A program made the position numbers and the translations under genes. A DNA stretch of 64,000 bases, taken from Chitinophagaceae bacterium UBA2375. GTDB taxonomy: Bacteria > Bacteroidota > Bacteroidia > Chitinophagales > Chitinophagaceae. Within the stretch, counting starts at the first letter, position 1. Each line of letters starts with the position of its first letter. Positions 1 to 9,023 of this stretch are shown here, in pieces. The notes under the pieces were generated by a model that saw only the letters and a program-made list of their open reading frames with translations, was not told the origin of the DNA and ran no database searches. Location: positions 32,540 to 96,539 of the forward strand of contig DDTB01000013.1 of assembly GCA_002343985.1 (NCBI GenBank). Reading direction: 5' to 3'.

Positions 1-98
1 AGTTCACCGGAAGATGATTTCACCACGCCGCTGATTTTCTGGGCCTGCAAAACATGGCACAGGAATACACCTATCACAAACGTGAAAGCTCTCTTCAT
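1..98 (-). CDS. Secreted protein, N-terminal fragment (gene runs off the left edge)
   Basis: Only the first 32 codons are in the window. The reading frame opens with an ATG at 98-96 and encodes a signal peptide: Met-Lys-Arg, a hydrophobic stretch of about 12 residues, then a Leu-Gln-Ala-Gln junction that fits cleavage by signal peptidase I. The mature part begins KISGVVKSSSGE, which resembles the first strand of a carboxypeptidase-regulatory-like domain, the usual N-terminus of SusC/TonB-dependent receptors and related Bacteroidota outer-membrane proteins. It starts 27 bp downstream of the small membrane protein gene on the same strand and may share its operon. The export prediction is strong; the domain guess rests on very few residues. 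Confidence 0.55.
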   Translation of the reverse strand, partial: MKRAFTFVIGVFLCHVLQAQKISGVVKSSSGE

Positions 99-125
99 AA
101 CAGTTACGTATAAACGATAATAAAA

Positions 126-479
126 TCAGGCCTTTTTGAACATTGAGCGCAGTAAACTGCCGCTTAATGCCGAAAACCCGCCTACCAAAGCACCGATTGC
201 TCCAGTGAGCAGCATCAGCATATTCGGATTTTTTTTCTTTAACACAAGCATCGAGACTTTGTTTGCCAACACATGGTCATTTTGCTGGCTGATGTAAAAA
301 CTCAGCCATCCCCACAACAGGAAAAGCGCCAGGAAGCCGGCCAGGAATGCCCCTCCGGGCTTGATCCTGATGGTCAGGGCAACGAGGAAGCAGGCGATGG
401 CGATACTCCACCAGGGAAGGAAAAGCCCGAGCGCGAAACTAAGCGCCGCCATCAGTAACAGGGAAACAAAGAATTTCAT
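126..479 (-). CDS. Small integral membrane protein, unknown function
   Basis: A 117-residue protein with three or four hydrophobic segments (roughly residues 4-22, 24-37, 44-62 and 88-108), the last joined to a basic C-terminus (RSMFKKA). No catalytic motif is visible and I do not recognise the family. It begins 10 bp after the stop of the penicillin-acylase gene on the same strand, so the two are probably cotranscribed. Base composition and hydrophobicity pattern are consistent with a real gene, not a shadow; the opposite-strand reading in the same place is a low-complexity, Pro/Glu-rich frame and is rejected. Confidence 0.7.
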   Translation of the reverse strand: MKFFVSLLLMAALSFALGLFLPWWSIAIACFLVALTIRIKPGGAFLAGFLALFLLWGWLSFYISQQNDHVLANKVSMLVLKKKNPNMLMLLTGAIGALVGGFSALSGSLLRSMFKKA

Positions 480-489
480 TTGATAAATT

Positions 490-2925
490 TTACTTGTTGC
501 TAAAGCTCATCATCCACTTTACCCGCGGATCAGTTTTCTCTTCTTTTTTCATCATCCAAAGGGAATAATACGCACCTTCCGCCCAGTGATCAATGAAATT
601 GTCATAATAGCGGCTGCCCGGGTTGCCGTGTTGCCCGCCAGGGTAAACGCCAAAAGCTTCTGTTTGGTTGGCCAGGCTGATGACCATCCGCCAACTTGGG
701 CCATGCTTATCCTTGGTTGCATTGATGATATGCGTACCCCCTCCGATCGGTAAGTTGGCCCTGCTAAATGCGGGTAGCCTCAGTAAATGATCCACATGCG
801 TAGCCTTATTGGCGCCCCAGGGGAGTTTATTTTCCTGGTCGTACTCGATGATTGTTTTCAATGCGCCGGCAAAGCCGCGGGTGGCCAGGTTATACAGACT
901 CTCTACCTGCTCCGTGCGTTTATCATCAATAAACCTGAAACTGCTGTCACGCAGGATGGCTTCCAGCAATGTGCTTTCCATGGGTTTTGCCACATGCTTC
1001 GACATGCCTGCATATTCATCAACAAATACAGAATCGTAAAACGATTTCCAGGTTTCCGCGAAAATGGTTGCCCCGCGTGCATCTACATCATTGCGCAGGT
1101 TCCATGACAGTAATTCATTAAGGTATTTTCTGCCCTGCTCATCCAACCGGTTGGGATCAACATATTTCCTGAAAATGGGCATGGCCATTTCTGCAAAGAC
1201 ATTGTAATTATCCGTTTGCAACGACATCATATCCTGTGCCGTAATTTGCTGCATTTGATGCAGCCGGCGGTTGATGATGAAGCCCCTCGGCGAAGGGTAA
1301 TCACGGCCCAGGTAATAAGGGTAAGTGGAATCAACCGGGCGCTGGTTGGCGCTGCTCACAAAACCCCGCTCCGGGTTAAATTGAAATGGAATTTCTTCGA
1401 AAGGGATGTACCCCTGCCAGAGATAACTGCTGTCGGTACCCGGCATCACAAAATCGCCCTGCCCCTTCCATTTAGCGGGAAACCTGCCCTGGGTGCGGAT
1501 AGCGATATCGCCGTTTTTGGCCGCAAAAAGACAGTTCTGGCCGGGTGTTTCGAGGTATCGACAGGCATCCAGGTAATCGGCATAATTGCGGGCATGATTG
1601 AGTTTATGAAATATCATCAACTCATTGCTTGGATTATGAGCCGACCATTTCACTGCGTAATGATCTTTCCCCGATGACAAGCCGTCGTCTGTATAGGAAT
1701 GGTCAAACATCACCGGACCGAAAACCGTATAAGCAACCGTGTCTAACAAATCGGGCTTCCCTTTTATTTTGATGCGTTCAATCCTGAAATCCGTTTTTTT
1801 CCATTCGCCGTTATAGAGATATTCCAGGCGGCTTTCGTCTTTGAATTGAATCTTATAATAATCACGGACATCCCGTCCGCCATTGGTGAAACCAAATGCG
1901 CAACTGTCGTTATACCCGATAATCACACCCGGGGCGCCCGGGAAGGATACGCCATACGCATTGAATGATGGAGTGGATATTTGTATTTCATACCACAATG
2001 ATGGCAGGTTGAGCCCAAGATGCGGGTCGTTGCAAAGGATCGGCGCGCCACTGGCGGTTTTGGAGCCGGCAACGGCCCAGTTATTACTGCCATTGTCACG
2101 GTCTGGCTTAAACAATGATGCGGCACTGACACTATCCGTTGAGAAATACAATGAATCTGCCGTTTCGGGTATGCGTAAGGGTATGGATGGAGGCGCGAAG
2201 GCTGTTCCTTTAGGTATAATCGGGTCCAAAGAATCCTGGATGGGCGGGAACAACAAATCAAACTCTTCCTTGCTGAATACATTTTTTGCATTGGTCATTT
2301 CAAAATCCGACTCATGCGCTGCCAGGTCGTATGACATGTATTTCAGGAACAGGGCGGTTTTATAATTCGACCATGGCTCAGGCGTATAACCCAACAATTT
2401 GTATTCAATGGGCAAACTGGCTTCGGAGAGCGATTGTATGTAGGCATTAATCCCGGCGCTGTATGCATCGCACTGGCGTTTGGTGGTATCATTGGCTTCC
2501 ATGGCCCTGAGCGAGTTTTCGGCGGCGTAAGGCATGCCCAGCCTCCTGAACTCACGGTCATGGTTAAGCGCAACATCCCCCAGCACTTCACTGGCACGTC
2601 CTTCGGCAACAAGCACCTGCAATTCCATCTGCCAAAGCCTGAACTTAGCATGCAGGTAGCCCTGTACAAAATAGGCGTCATCTTCCACTTCCGCGAATAC
2701 ATGTGGTACCAGCCGGTCATCTAAATATACATCCACTTTACCTTTCAGATCGGGGAACCTGAGCTGTGCTGAAAAATCTTCATCAACCGGCTCAGCGTTT
2801 TGCCAGAAACCTTCCTGCGGGGAAAGGAAACTGCCTAATGGTAATGGCAGGTATTGCCTCGAACTGAGCAGGTAGCAAAGCCCGAAACTGACTGCTGCCG
2901 TTAGTAAAAATAAGAATGCGCGCAT
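490..2925 (-). CDS. Penicillin acylase family protein (Ntn hydrolase)
   Basis: An 811-residue precursor of the penicillin G acylase/AHL acylase family. Members are exported, cleave themselves into alpha and beta chains, and use the new N-terminal serine of the beta chain to hydrolyse amide bonds. Residues 1-20 form a hydrophobic signal or anchor. The alpha part holds the family blocks around residues 70-115 (DDRLVPHVFAE, YFVQGYLHAKFRLWQME, EGRASEVLG). The cleavage site and nucleophile are visible as G279-S280-N-N-W, followed by the beta-chain block ending NDPHLGL. Length is normal for the family. Substrate cannot be read from sequence: penicillins, N-acyl homoserine lactones and acyl-peptides are all possible. 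It heads a short minus-strand operon with the small membrane protein downstream. Confidence 0.93.
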   Translation of the reverse strand: MRAFLFLLTAAVSFGLCYLLSSRQYLPLPLGSFLSPQEGFWQNAEPVDEDFSAQLRFPDLKGKVDVYLDDRLVPHVFAEVEDDAYFVQGYLHAKFRLWQMELQVLVAEGRASEVLGDVALNHDREFRRLGMPYAAENSLRAMEANDTTKRQCDAYSAGINAYIQSLSEASLPIEYKLLGYTPEPWSNYKTALFLKYMSYDLAAHESDFEMTNAKNVFSKEEFDLLFPPIQDSLDPIIPKGTAFAPPSIPLRIPETADSLYFSTDSVSAASLFKPDRDNGSNNWAVAGSKTASGAPILCNDPHLGLNLPSLWYEIQISTPSFNAYGVSFPGAPGVIIGYNDSCAFGFTNGGRDVRDYYKIQFKDESRLEYLYNGEWKKTDFRIERIKIKGKPDLLDTVAYTVFGPVMFDHSYTDDGLSSGKDHYAVKWSAHNPSNELMIFHKLNHARNYADYLDACRYLETPGQNCLFAAKNGDIAIRTQGRFPAKWKGQGDFVMPGTDSSYLWQGYIPFEEIPFQFNPERGFVSSANQRPVDSTYPYYLGRDYPSPRGFIINRRLHQMQQITAQDMMSLQTDNYNVFAEMAMPIFRKYVDPNRLDEQGRKYLNELLSWNLRNDVDARGATIFAETWKSFYDSVFVDEYAGMSKHVAKPMESTLLEAILRDSSFRFIDDKRTEQVESLYNLATRGFAGALKTIIEYDQENKLPWGANKATHVDHLLRLPAFSRANLPIGGGTHIINATKDKHGPSWRMVISLANQTEAFGVYPGGQHGNPGSRYYDNFIDHWAEGAYYSLWMMKKEEKTDPRVKWMMSFSNK

Positions 2926-2976
2926 GGGAAAATTTATAAGGCGTAAATTAAGGCAATTTCAGCAATGCGGGGGAAC

Positions 2977-3006
2977 TTGGATTCTCAATCGCCTGCTTTA
3001 ATTTTG
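2977..3006 (+). promoter_or_regulatory. Bacteroidota-type promoter of miaE
   Basis: TTG at 2977-2979 is followed after 19 bp by TAATTTTG at 2999-3006, matching the -33 TTG / -7 TAnnTTTG consensus of the Bacteroidota primary sigma factor. The -7 box ends only four bases before the miaE ATG, so the transcript would have almost no leader. Confidence 0.55.
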
Positions 3007-3010
3007 GGCC

Positions 3011-3622
3011 ATGGAAACTTACAGTGAAGACACCCGGAACATCCTCGGCCTGAAACTCCCAACCGATCCGCGCTGGGTGAACCTCGCCGAAATTCAGCTA
3101 GCTGAAATCCTGACAGACCACGCGTACTGTGAACAAAAAGCCGCAACTACCTGCATTTCCCTAATCCAGAAGAACCCCGAAAAAGAAAAACTGGTGGAGG
3201 AACTCAGCCCGATTGTTACGGAAGAATGGGGCCATTTCCGGATGGTACTGGCGGAATTGAAAAAACGCAAACTCCCGCTGGGAAAGCAACGAAAGGATGT
3301 GTATGTGAATAAACTCCTGGAATTTCAAAAAAAGGGCGGTAGCCCAACAGAGCGGTTTTTAGACCAGATGCTGATCATGGCGCTGATTGAGGCCAGGAGC
3401 TGCGAAAGGTTTAAAAGGTTGAGTGAAAACCTGGATGACAGTTATATGCGGAAATTTTACAGGAAGTTTATGGAGAGCGAAGCGGGCCACTATACCTTGT
3501 TTATTACGTTGGCGGAACATTACATGGATAAGAAAACCGTACGCAAACGATGGGCCGAATGGCTGGCATATGAAAAAGATGTGATGAACAGCCAGGAATT
3601 AAGGGGCGACAGGATTCATTAA
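3011..3622 (+). CDS. miaE: tRNA-(ms2io6A)-hydroxylase
   Basis: A 203-residue ferritin-like diiron enzyme that hydroxylates the isoprenoid group of 2-methylthio-N6-isopentenyl-adenosine at position 37 of tRNAs reading codons that start with U. The four-helix-bundle ligands are recognisable: Glu in CEQKAA (E41), the EExxH block EEWGH (E72, H75), Glu in IEARSCERF (E127) and the second ExxH in ESEAGH (E157, H160). The opening TRNILGLKLPTDPRW is also typical of MiaE. Length matches the family. It is a single gene, transcribed away from the penicillin-acylase operon, with its own promoter, and converges with the Nramp gene 9 bp downstream. Confidence 0.93.
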   Translation: METYSEDTRNILGLKLPTDPRWVNLAEIQLAEILTDHAYCEQKAATTCISLIQKNPEKEKLVEELSPIVTEEWGHFRMVLAELKKRKLPLGKQRKDVYVNKLLEFQKKGGSPTERFLDQMLIMALIEARSCERFKRLSENLDDSYMRKFYRKFMESEAGHYTLFITLAEHYMDKKTVRKRWAEWLAYEKDVMNSQELRGDRIH

Positions 3623-3631
3623 AATGGTGCG

Positions 3632-4987
3632 TTAAAAAAACTCAAAATACAATAAGAGTACAGCCGCCGCCGTCATCAATAGCAAAGCCAATATCCCAAG
3701 GGTATTCGAGAAACAGCCGTTTGTGAATTCTCCCATCACTTTTTTATTGTTTCCAATATGCAGGATGATGGCAATCAATATTGGGGCTGTGACTCCGTAC
3801 AACATGGCTGAATAAATGAGCCCCTGCACCGGGGTGATTCCTACATAATTCAAGGTCAAGCCTATTAAAAGGGATACGGCAATGATGCTGTAAAATGGCC
3901 TGGCTTCTGAAAATTTCTTATCCAGACCTAATTCCAAATCAAAGGTTTCGCATATCATGTAAGACAATGATCCGCTTAAAACGGGTATGGCTAATAACCC
4001 AGTGCCAATAATGCCAATGGCGAAAAGCAGGTATGCCATATTTCCGGCAAGGGGCTTCAAGGCAAGTGCTGCTTCATCAACTGTTTTTATATCGTGTATG
4101 CCGGCCTGGTATAGTACCGAACCGGTCGTCAGGATGATAAAAAACATGATGATATTGGAAAACAACATGCCGATGTTTACATCCCTGTTCATGGCACCGA
4201 TGATCCGTTTGTCTACAATCACTTTACGTTCTTTATGCTTCATTTCTTCCACTTCCATGGTTGCCTGCCAGAAAAAAAGATATGGTGAAATGGTGGTGCC
4301 TAAAATGGCAACCAGCACCGCGATGAAATCCCGGTCAAACCTGAATTCGGGTATGAATGCCGCCCGTGCCACATCCGACCAATCGTGCGTGTACAAAAAA
4401 GGGACAAGTATGTATACCAATAATGCCATGCATAAATACTTCAATACACTGGCAAACCTCCGGTATGGCAGGTAGATGATAAAAACCAGCAATATAACGG
4501 TGAACAATACACTAAAATAGGAAGCATCAACGCGCGGGAAAACCATTTGTCCAACCGCGCCCATGGCCGCGATATTGGCGCCGATATTCATGATGATTGC
4601 CGGGAAACTGAACAATATCATGATGTATAAAACCGGTTTCGGATAATAGGCCTTTAAAGTACCCGTCAAACCCCTTGAAGTAACAAGCCCTATCCTGGCA
4701 CAGATTTCCTGGATCGAAGCCATTAATGGGTATGTGATCCAGGCTGTCCACAGTGTTGCGAGCCCAAAAGACGCGCCTGCCTGCGAATAAGTCGCAATAC
4801 CGGAAGGGTCATCGTCACTCGCGCCAGTAACCAATCCCGGCCCGAGTTTGCGCCATAACCTTCTGATGGAAAATGGCTTTCGCCCGGGGTTAGATGGGCT
4901 TGATGGTATGTGCTGGGCTGGTTGCGGCATTGGTTTCAGGTATCCGGGTATGTAACGGTGTTTTCCTTCCGGTTTAGGTTTGTGCAA
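3632..4987 (-). CDS. Nramp family divalent metal transporter, non-canonical metal site
   Basis: A 451-residue inner-membrane protein with about eleven hydrophobic segments and a polar, proline-rich N-terminus of about 45 residues. The Nramp fold is clear from the first helix (GPGLVTGASDDDPSG) and the sixth (ILGTTISPYLFFWQ). In canonical Nramps these helices carry DPGN and MPH; here the first reads DPSG and the second SPY, so the Asn and Met that coordinate Mn/Fe are absent while Asp-Pro is kept. That places it in a divergent Nramp clade whose ion is uncertain (Mg, Mn or another cation). The start overlaps the end of the GSCFA gene by 14 bp, so the genes are translationally close. Confidence 0.88.
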   Translation of the reverse strand: MHKPKPEGKHRYIPGYLKPMPQPAQHIPSSPSNPGRKPFSIRRLWRKLGPGLVTGASDDDPSGIATYSQAGASFGLATLWTAWITYPLMASIQEICARIGLVTSRGLTGTLKAYYPKPVLYIMILFSFPAIIMNIGANIAAMGAVGQMVFPRVDASYFSVLFTVILLVFIIYLPYRRFASVLKYLCMALLVYILVPFLYTHDWSDVARAAFIPEFRFDRDFIAVLVAILGTTISPYLFFWQATMEVEEMKHKERKVIVDKRIIGAMNRDVNIGMLFSNIIMFFIILTTGSVLYQAGIHDIKTVDEAALALKPLAGNMAYLLFAIGIIGTGLLAIPVLSGSLSYMICETFDLELGLDKKFSEARPFYSIIAVSLLIGLTLNYVGITPVQGLIYSAMLYGVTAPILIAIILHIGNNKKVMGEFTNGCFSNTLGILALLLMTAAAVLLLYFEFF

Positions 4988-5945
4988 ATATGCTTAGTTC
5001 CCGGGAAAAATCGATGTAAGGATAATCCGTCATCAACGCCTTTGTTTTCCCTTCATATTGATGTAAAAATTTTTGATGGGCATTTGATGAGGGATTAAAA
5101 GCTTTATGGCTGGCGGCCTGCACGATCTCCGCAATCCTGTCGAGCAGGCCAATGCAGGCTTTATCGAAACAGGTATCCCTGAATTTCTCCCACACATATT
5201 GCGTGGCAGCGTAATTGGGATGCACCATATCTTCCGCGAAAAAACGGTAATCCCGCAGGTCATCAATGATCAGTTCATAGGCCGGAAAATAAAATACCTG
5301 CGGCATCCTGCGGCATAGTTCCTCCACCGCGAGGATGAGGGTGGCTTTGCTCCGGTTGTTCTCTACAAACCCGTCGCGCAGGTGCCTGACCGGGCTGATC
5401 GTGACGAGGCAATGCAATCCCGGGTTCAGCAGAATGGTTTCGCGCAGGCTTTTCTCCAGTACATCAACCACTTCTTCTACGGAAAGCAACCTCTTCAAAA
5501 ACTTATCTGTTGGTACCTTATGGCAGTTTGCAACAACAGCGCCTGATTGCTCATACACAAATGCCGAACCCAGCGTCAGCATCAGCCAATCCGCCTCCTT
5601 TAAAAATCGATGTGCCTTTTGCTGTGATTCATTGATCCTGCCTAATGCCACCTGTTTGTCGGGGTGCGAAAACCTGGTATGGTGCGCCCAACTACCCCAA
5701 AGCTCCTGGTGGTAAAACAAGTCAGGTTCAGCATATATTTTTGGTGCAATGTATGTTGAAAGCGAAGCGGCTATGCTGACAGGATTGAACAGGATACCAT
5801 TGGGGTTATCAATAACCCTGAATTTATGATGAGCCAGTTTCTGCCCGATCTGTTCCGTAAAGCAGGAACCGATCAGAAAAAGCTTGTCTTCGTGACGAAT
5901 GGGCTTTGCCAGTGTTTTTGGGGTAAATTCCAACCGGAAATTCAT
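4974..5945 (-). CDS. GSCFA domain protein
   Basis: A 323-residue protein carrying the signature that gives the family its name: L-I-G26-S27-C28-F29 near the N-terminus, followed by the block ending NPNGILFNPVSIA. GSCFA proteins are predicted SGNH/GDSL-like hydrolases or acyltransferases of unknown substrate; the first Ser lies where the SGNH nucleophile is expected, and a C-terminal D-x-x-H (ED-M-V-H-P-N-Y) fits the catalytic Asp/His pair. No signal peptide, so probably cytoplasmic. It sits between HMG-CoA lyase (65 bp upstream) and the Nramp gene (overlapping) in a minus-strand run. Family call is firm, activity is inference from fold. Confidence 0.88.
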   Translation of the reverse strand: MNFRLEFTPKTLAKPIRHEDKLFLIGSCFTEQIGQKLAHHKFRVIDNPNGILFNPVSIAASLSTYIAPKIYAEPDLFYHQELWGSWAHHTRFSHPDKQVALGRINESQQKAHRFLKEADWLMLTLGSAFVYEQSGAVVANCHKVPTDKFLKRLLSVEEVVDVLEKSLRETILLNPGLHCLVTISPVRHLRDGFVENNRSKATLILAVEELCRRMPQVFYFPAYELIIDDLRDYRFFAEDMVHPNYAATQYVWEKFRDTCFDKACIGLLDRIAEIVQAASHKAFNPSSNAHQKFLHQYEGKTKALMTDYPYIDFSRELSIFAQT

Positions 5946-6010
5946 ATCCTGTGATTATGCAACCAATAATATAACAGTAAGGAATAGACGAAACAAACAG
6001 CACGGGCGAT

Positions 6011-6877
6011 TTACACAAACACTTCGGATGCCAGTTCAATGCATTCAGCAAGCGCTCCCTTGTCCCAGGTTACGGGAAAATGCCTGTCTTCCAGAAATTG
6101 AAGCAACCCTTCCGTATCGATATTTCCTACGAGATGATCCCCCGCCATCGGGCAACCGCCAATCCCCTTAATGGCGCCATCGAAACGGTTACATCCCGCG
6201 TCGAGAGCGGCTTGCAGCTTAGCGTCTCTGTTGGCCGGACTGGAATGCAAATGCACCCCGATCTCAATACCAGGCATCGATTCCACCAGGTGGCCTGTCA
6301 CCCTCCTGATCTGATCTGGCATTGATAAGCCAACCGTGTCTGCCAGGGAAATTATGCGTACACCCTCCGCCGTTAGTTTCTGTGCCCAGTCGAATACAAT
6401 ATCTTCATTGTAAGGGTCGCCGTAAGGGTTCCCAAATCCCATGGAAATATAAATCACCAGTTCCTTACTCCTTGATGCACACAAACGTTGTATGTCACGA
6501 ACCGTTTGAAAGGAATCCAAGATGGATGCATTGGTATTCCGTTGCTGAAAGGTTTCAGATATTGAAAACGGGAACCCGAGGTATTGTATTTCATCAAAGG
6601 CCACCGCGTCTTCCGCACCTCTTTTGTTGGCTATAATAGCCAGTAATCGTGAAGTGGTTCCGCTTAAATCCAGTCGCGACAGCACCTCACGGGTATCCGC
6701 CATCTGCGGAATGGCTTTGGGGGACACGAAACTTCCAAAATCAATGGTATGAAAACCCACTTTTAATAAAGCATTGATATACCTGGCTTTTAAGTCTGTC
6801 GGTACCTGGTGCGCCCATCCCTGCATGGCATCCCTTGGGCATTCCACAATTTTCATCACTCTCTGTCCTTTCATCAT
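6011..6877 (-). CDS. mvaB: Hydroxymethylglutaryl-CoA lyase
   Basis: A 288-residue TIM-barrel lyase that splits HMG-CoA into acetyl-CoA and acetoacetate, the last step of leucine breakdown. Visible motifs: the N-terminal E-C-P-R-D-A-M-Q (Arg/Asp of the active site), the metal-binding H-L-H of GVHLHSS, and the catalytic-cysteine loop GGCPMAGDHLVGN. The enzyme is of normal length. An alternative start at 6856 (MKIVEC...) would remove seven residues and sits closer to the usual family N-terminus. It follows rlmB by 28 bp on the same strand. A methylcrotonyl-CoA carboxylase-type beta subunit at 59.9-61.5 kb supplies an earlier step of the same pathway. Confidence 0.9.
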   Translation of the reverse strand: MMKGQRVMKIVECPRDAMQGWAHQVPTDLKARYINALLKVGFHTIDFGSFVSPKAIPQMADTREVLSRLDLSGTTSRLLAIIANKRGAEDAVAFDEIQYLGFPFSISETFQQRNTNASILDSFQTVRDIQRLCASRSKELVIYISMGFGNPYGDPYNEDIVFDWAQKLTAEGVRIISLADTVGLSMPDQIRRVTGHLVESMPGIEIGVHLHSSPANRDAKLQAALDAGCNRFDGAIKGIGGCPMAGDHLVGNIDTEGLLQFLEDRHFPVTWDKGALAECIELASEVFV

Positions 6878-6905
6878 TTAGGTGTTTATGATCAGTCTTG
6901 TTTTA

Positions 6906-7703
6906 TTATAACCTGCTTCTTTGTGTGGCTGCTTCATACAGCACAATACCTGTCGAAACCGATACATTCAATGAGTCAAAATCGGCCGACATAGGTATGC
7001 TGAGTGATTCATCGCATATCTTCAGCAATGCCGGGTAAATACCCTGTTCCTCGCCGCCCATTACAATCGCGCAGGGCTCTGTCATATCAGCCTGCGATAT
7101 GCTTTTATCGGCCCGCATAACCGTGGCAAATACTTTGATGCCATTCAAGTGCAGGTCATCCACGGCCTTCATGAGGCTGTTCACGCGGCAAACGAAAAGT
7201 TTTTCAAGTGCACCCGCAGAAGTGAGGATCGCGTCTTCATTCAATGCCCCCACTCCTTTGTCTGGTATGATGATCGCGTGCACACCAAAACAATATGCGC
7301 TTCGGGCTATGCCCCCGATATTACGGATATCCGTGATGCCATCCAGTATCAAAAAAAGTGGTGTTTCGCCCTTATCCACTACCCAGGAAATAACCTGCTG
7401 CAAATCCTGGTATTCAATCCTCGATTTCAATCCCATGCAACCTTCATGATTGCTCACATTGAAGCTGTTCAGTTTTTCAACCGGCACTTTACTGATGGGC
7501 ACACCACGGCTGGCAGCCAGGTCTTTGATGCTATCAATCACCGGGCCGTGTACCGTTGCCTGTAAGAATATTTTTTCCAGGTGCTCGCCTGATTGCAAGG
7601 CCTTAATGACGGCTTCCCTGCCAATGATGAGCGAAGCTTTTTTGGGGCGTTGCTGTTGATTCCTGAATTTTTTCACAATCTTGCTTTCAGCTAAGTTAAA
7701 CAA
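6906..7703 (-). CDS. rlmB: 23S rRNA (guanosine-2'-O-)-methyltransferase, TrmH/SpoU family
   Basis: A 265-residue SPOUT methyltransferase. The N-terminal third (IIGREAVIKALQSGEHLEKIFLQ) is the L30e-like RNA-binding domain found in RlmB. The C-terminal part has the three SpoU motifs: motif 1 in ITDIRNIGGIARSAYCFG (N and R for catalysis), motif 2 in IVMGGEEQGI and motif 3 in SLNVSVSTGIVLYEA, which forms the SAM-binding trefoil knot. RlmB methylates G2251 in the P-loop of 23S rRNA; the close paralogues TrmH and mitochondrial MRM1 type enzymes cannot be fully excluded. It lies downstream of metK but is separated from it by a terminator, so it probably has its own promoter. Confidence 0.88.
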   Translation of the reverse strand: MFNLAESKIVKKFRNQQQRPKKASLIIGREAVIKALQSGEHLEKIFLQATVHGPVIDSIKDLAASRGVPISKVPVEKLNSFNVSNHEGCMGLKSRIEYQDLQQVISWVVDKGETPLFLILDGITDIRNIGGIARSAYCFGVHAIIIPDKGVGALNEDAILTSAGALEKLFVCRVNSLMKAVDDLHLNGIKVFATVMRADKSISQADMTEPCAIVMGGEEQGIYPALLKICDESLSIPMSADFDSLNVSVSTGIVLYEAATQRSRL

Positions 7704-7712
7704 TGCATGTAC

Positions 7713-7738
7713 AAAAAACCCTCCGCTCGGGAGGGTTT
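7713..7738 (-). terminator. Rho-independent terminator of metK
   Basis: Perfect 9-bp stem AAACCCTCC / GGAGGGTTT with a 5-base loop, followed on the minus strand by six Ts. It begins six bases beyond the metK stop and separates metK from rlmB. Confidence 0.85.
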
Positions 7739-7743
7739 AAGGA

Positions 7744-9003
7744 TTATTTCAGTTTGAATGCTTTCTTCACTTCCTTCACGGCGTCCAGTTTTTCCCAGGT
7801 GAAAAGTTCCACTTTCTTTTTGATGATCTTGCCATCAGGAGAACGGAACGATTTTTCCACTACCTGGTTTTTACGGCCCATATGTCCGTAGGCAGCTGTC
7901 TCGCTATAAATGGGGCTGCGCAATTTCAGGCGCTTCTCAATGAAATATGGACGCATATCGAAACATGGCATCGACATCAGGATTTTCGCGATCTCACCGT
8001 CGGTCATGTTTACCTTAGCTGTACCATATGTGTTTACATTGATGCTGGTTGGTTCTGCCACACCAATCGCATACGAAACCTGTACCAGAACTTCATCGCA
8101 CAAGCCGGCGGCAACGAGGTTTTTGGCGATATGGCGGGTAGCATATGCCGCGGAGCGGTCAACCTTGCTGGGGTCTTTGCCACTGAACGCGCCACCACCG
8201 TGTGCACCCTTGCCACCATAGGTATCAACAATGATCTTACGGCCGGTTAAGCCGGTATCGCCATGTGGCCCTCCGATAACAAACTTACCGGTCGGATTTA
8301 TGTGAAATTTAATTTTATTGTTGAACAGGCTGGCGTATTTGCTGTACTTGGCCTTTACCCTTGGGATCAGGATGTTGATGATGTCTTTGCGGATGCGTGC
8401 CTGCATCGCGGCGTCAGTATCAAAATCATCATGCTGTGTTGAAATTACGATGGTGTCAATGCGCACCGGGCGGTTATTATCGTCATACTCCAGCGTTACC
8501 TGGCTTTTGGCATCGGGGCGAAGGTATTTAATCTGCTTGTTCTCCCTGCGCAATACGGCCAGTTCCTGCAGGAGTTTGTGTGCCAGGTCGAGCGCCAATG
8601 GCATATAATCATCCGTTTCATTGCTGGCATAACCAAACATCATACCCTGGTCACCGGCGCCTTGTTCTTCTTTCTTCTTCTTATCTACACCCTGGTTGAT
8701 ATCAGCCGATTGTTCATGAATGGCTGATAAAATACCACATGAATTGGCTTCAAACATATACTCGCTCCTGGTATAACCAATGCGGCGGATCACCTCGCGG
8801 GCGATATCCTGGACATCGAGGTACGACTTGCTCTTTACCTCACCGGCGAGGACAACCTGGCCGGTTGTTACCAGCGTCTCACAAGCAACTTTACTGTTAG
8901 GGTCAAAAGCAAGAAAATAATCTATCAACGCGTCGCTGATCTGGTCAGCTACCTTGTCTGGGTGGCCTTCACTGACAGACTCAGATGTAAATAAATATGG
9001 CAT
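7744..9003 (-). CDS. metK: S-adenosylmethionine synthetase
   Basis: A 419-residue methionine adenosyltransferase that makes SAM from methionine and ATP. Hallmarks are the N-terminal FTSESVSEGHPDKVADQISD with the ATP- and metal-binding His/Asp, the central GGPHGDTGLTGRKIIVDTYGG block and the GGGAFSGKDPSKVDRSAAY P-loop-like segment. Length is slightly above the usual 385-400 because of an insertion near residues 105-125 (VDKKKKEEQGAGDQG), which is common in Bacteroidota. The gene is a monocistron: strong promoter upstream, terminator directly downstream. The leader is only about 20 nt long, leaving no room for a SAM riboswitch. Confidence 0.97.
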   Translation of the reverse strand: MPYLFTSESVSEGHPDKVADQISDALIDYFLAFDPNSKVACETLVTTGQVVLAGEVKSKSYLDVQDIAREVIRRIGYTRSEYMFEANSCGILSAIHEQSADINQGVDKKKKEEQGAGDQGMMFGYASNETDDYMPLALDLAHKLLQELAVLRRENKQIKYLRPDAKSQVTLEYDDNNRPVRIDTIVISTQHDDFDTDAAMQARIRKDIINILIPRVKAKYSKYASLFNNKIKFHINPTGKFVIGGPHGDTGLTGRKIIVDTYGGKGAHGGGAFSGKDPSKVDRSAAYATRHIAKNLVAAGLCDEVLVQVSYAIGVAEPTSINVNTYGTAKVNMTDGEIAKILMSMPCFDMRPYFIEKRLKLRSPIYSETAAYGHMGRKNQVVEKSFRSPDGKIIKKKVELFTWEKLDAVKEVKKAFKLK

Positions 9004-9023
9004 GTAATTTTTTTTAAGCTGTG

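Noticed and set aside
1883..2365. Long plus-strand ORF over the penicillin-acylase gene (and many similar antisense ORFs elsewhere)
   Set aside because: They lack family motifs, have Pro/Ser/Arg-rich composition and follow the third-codon-position bias of the true gene on the other strand.
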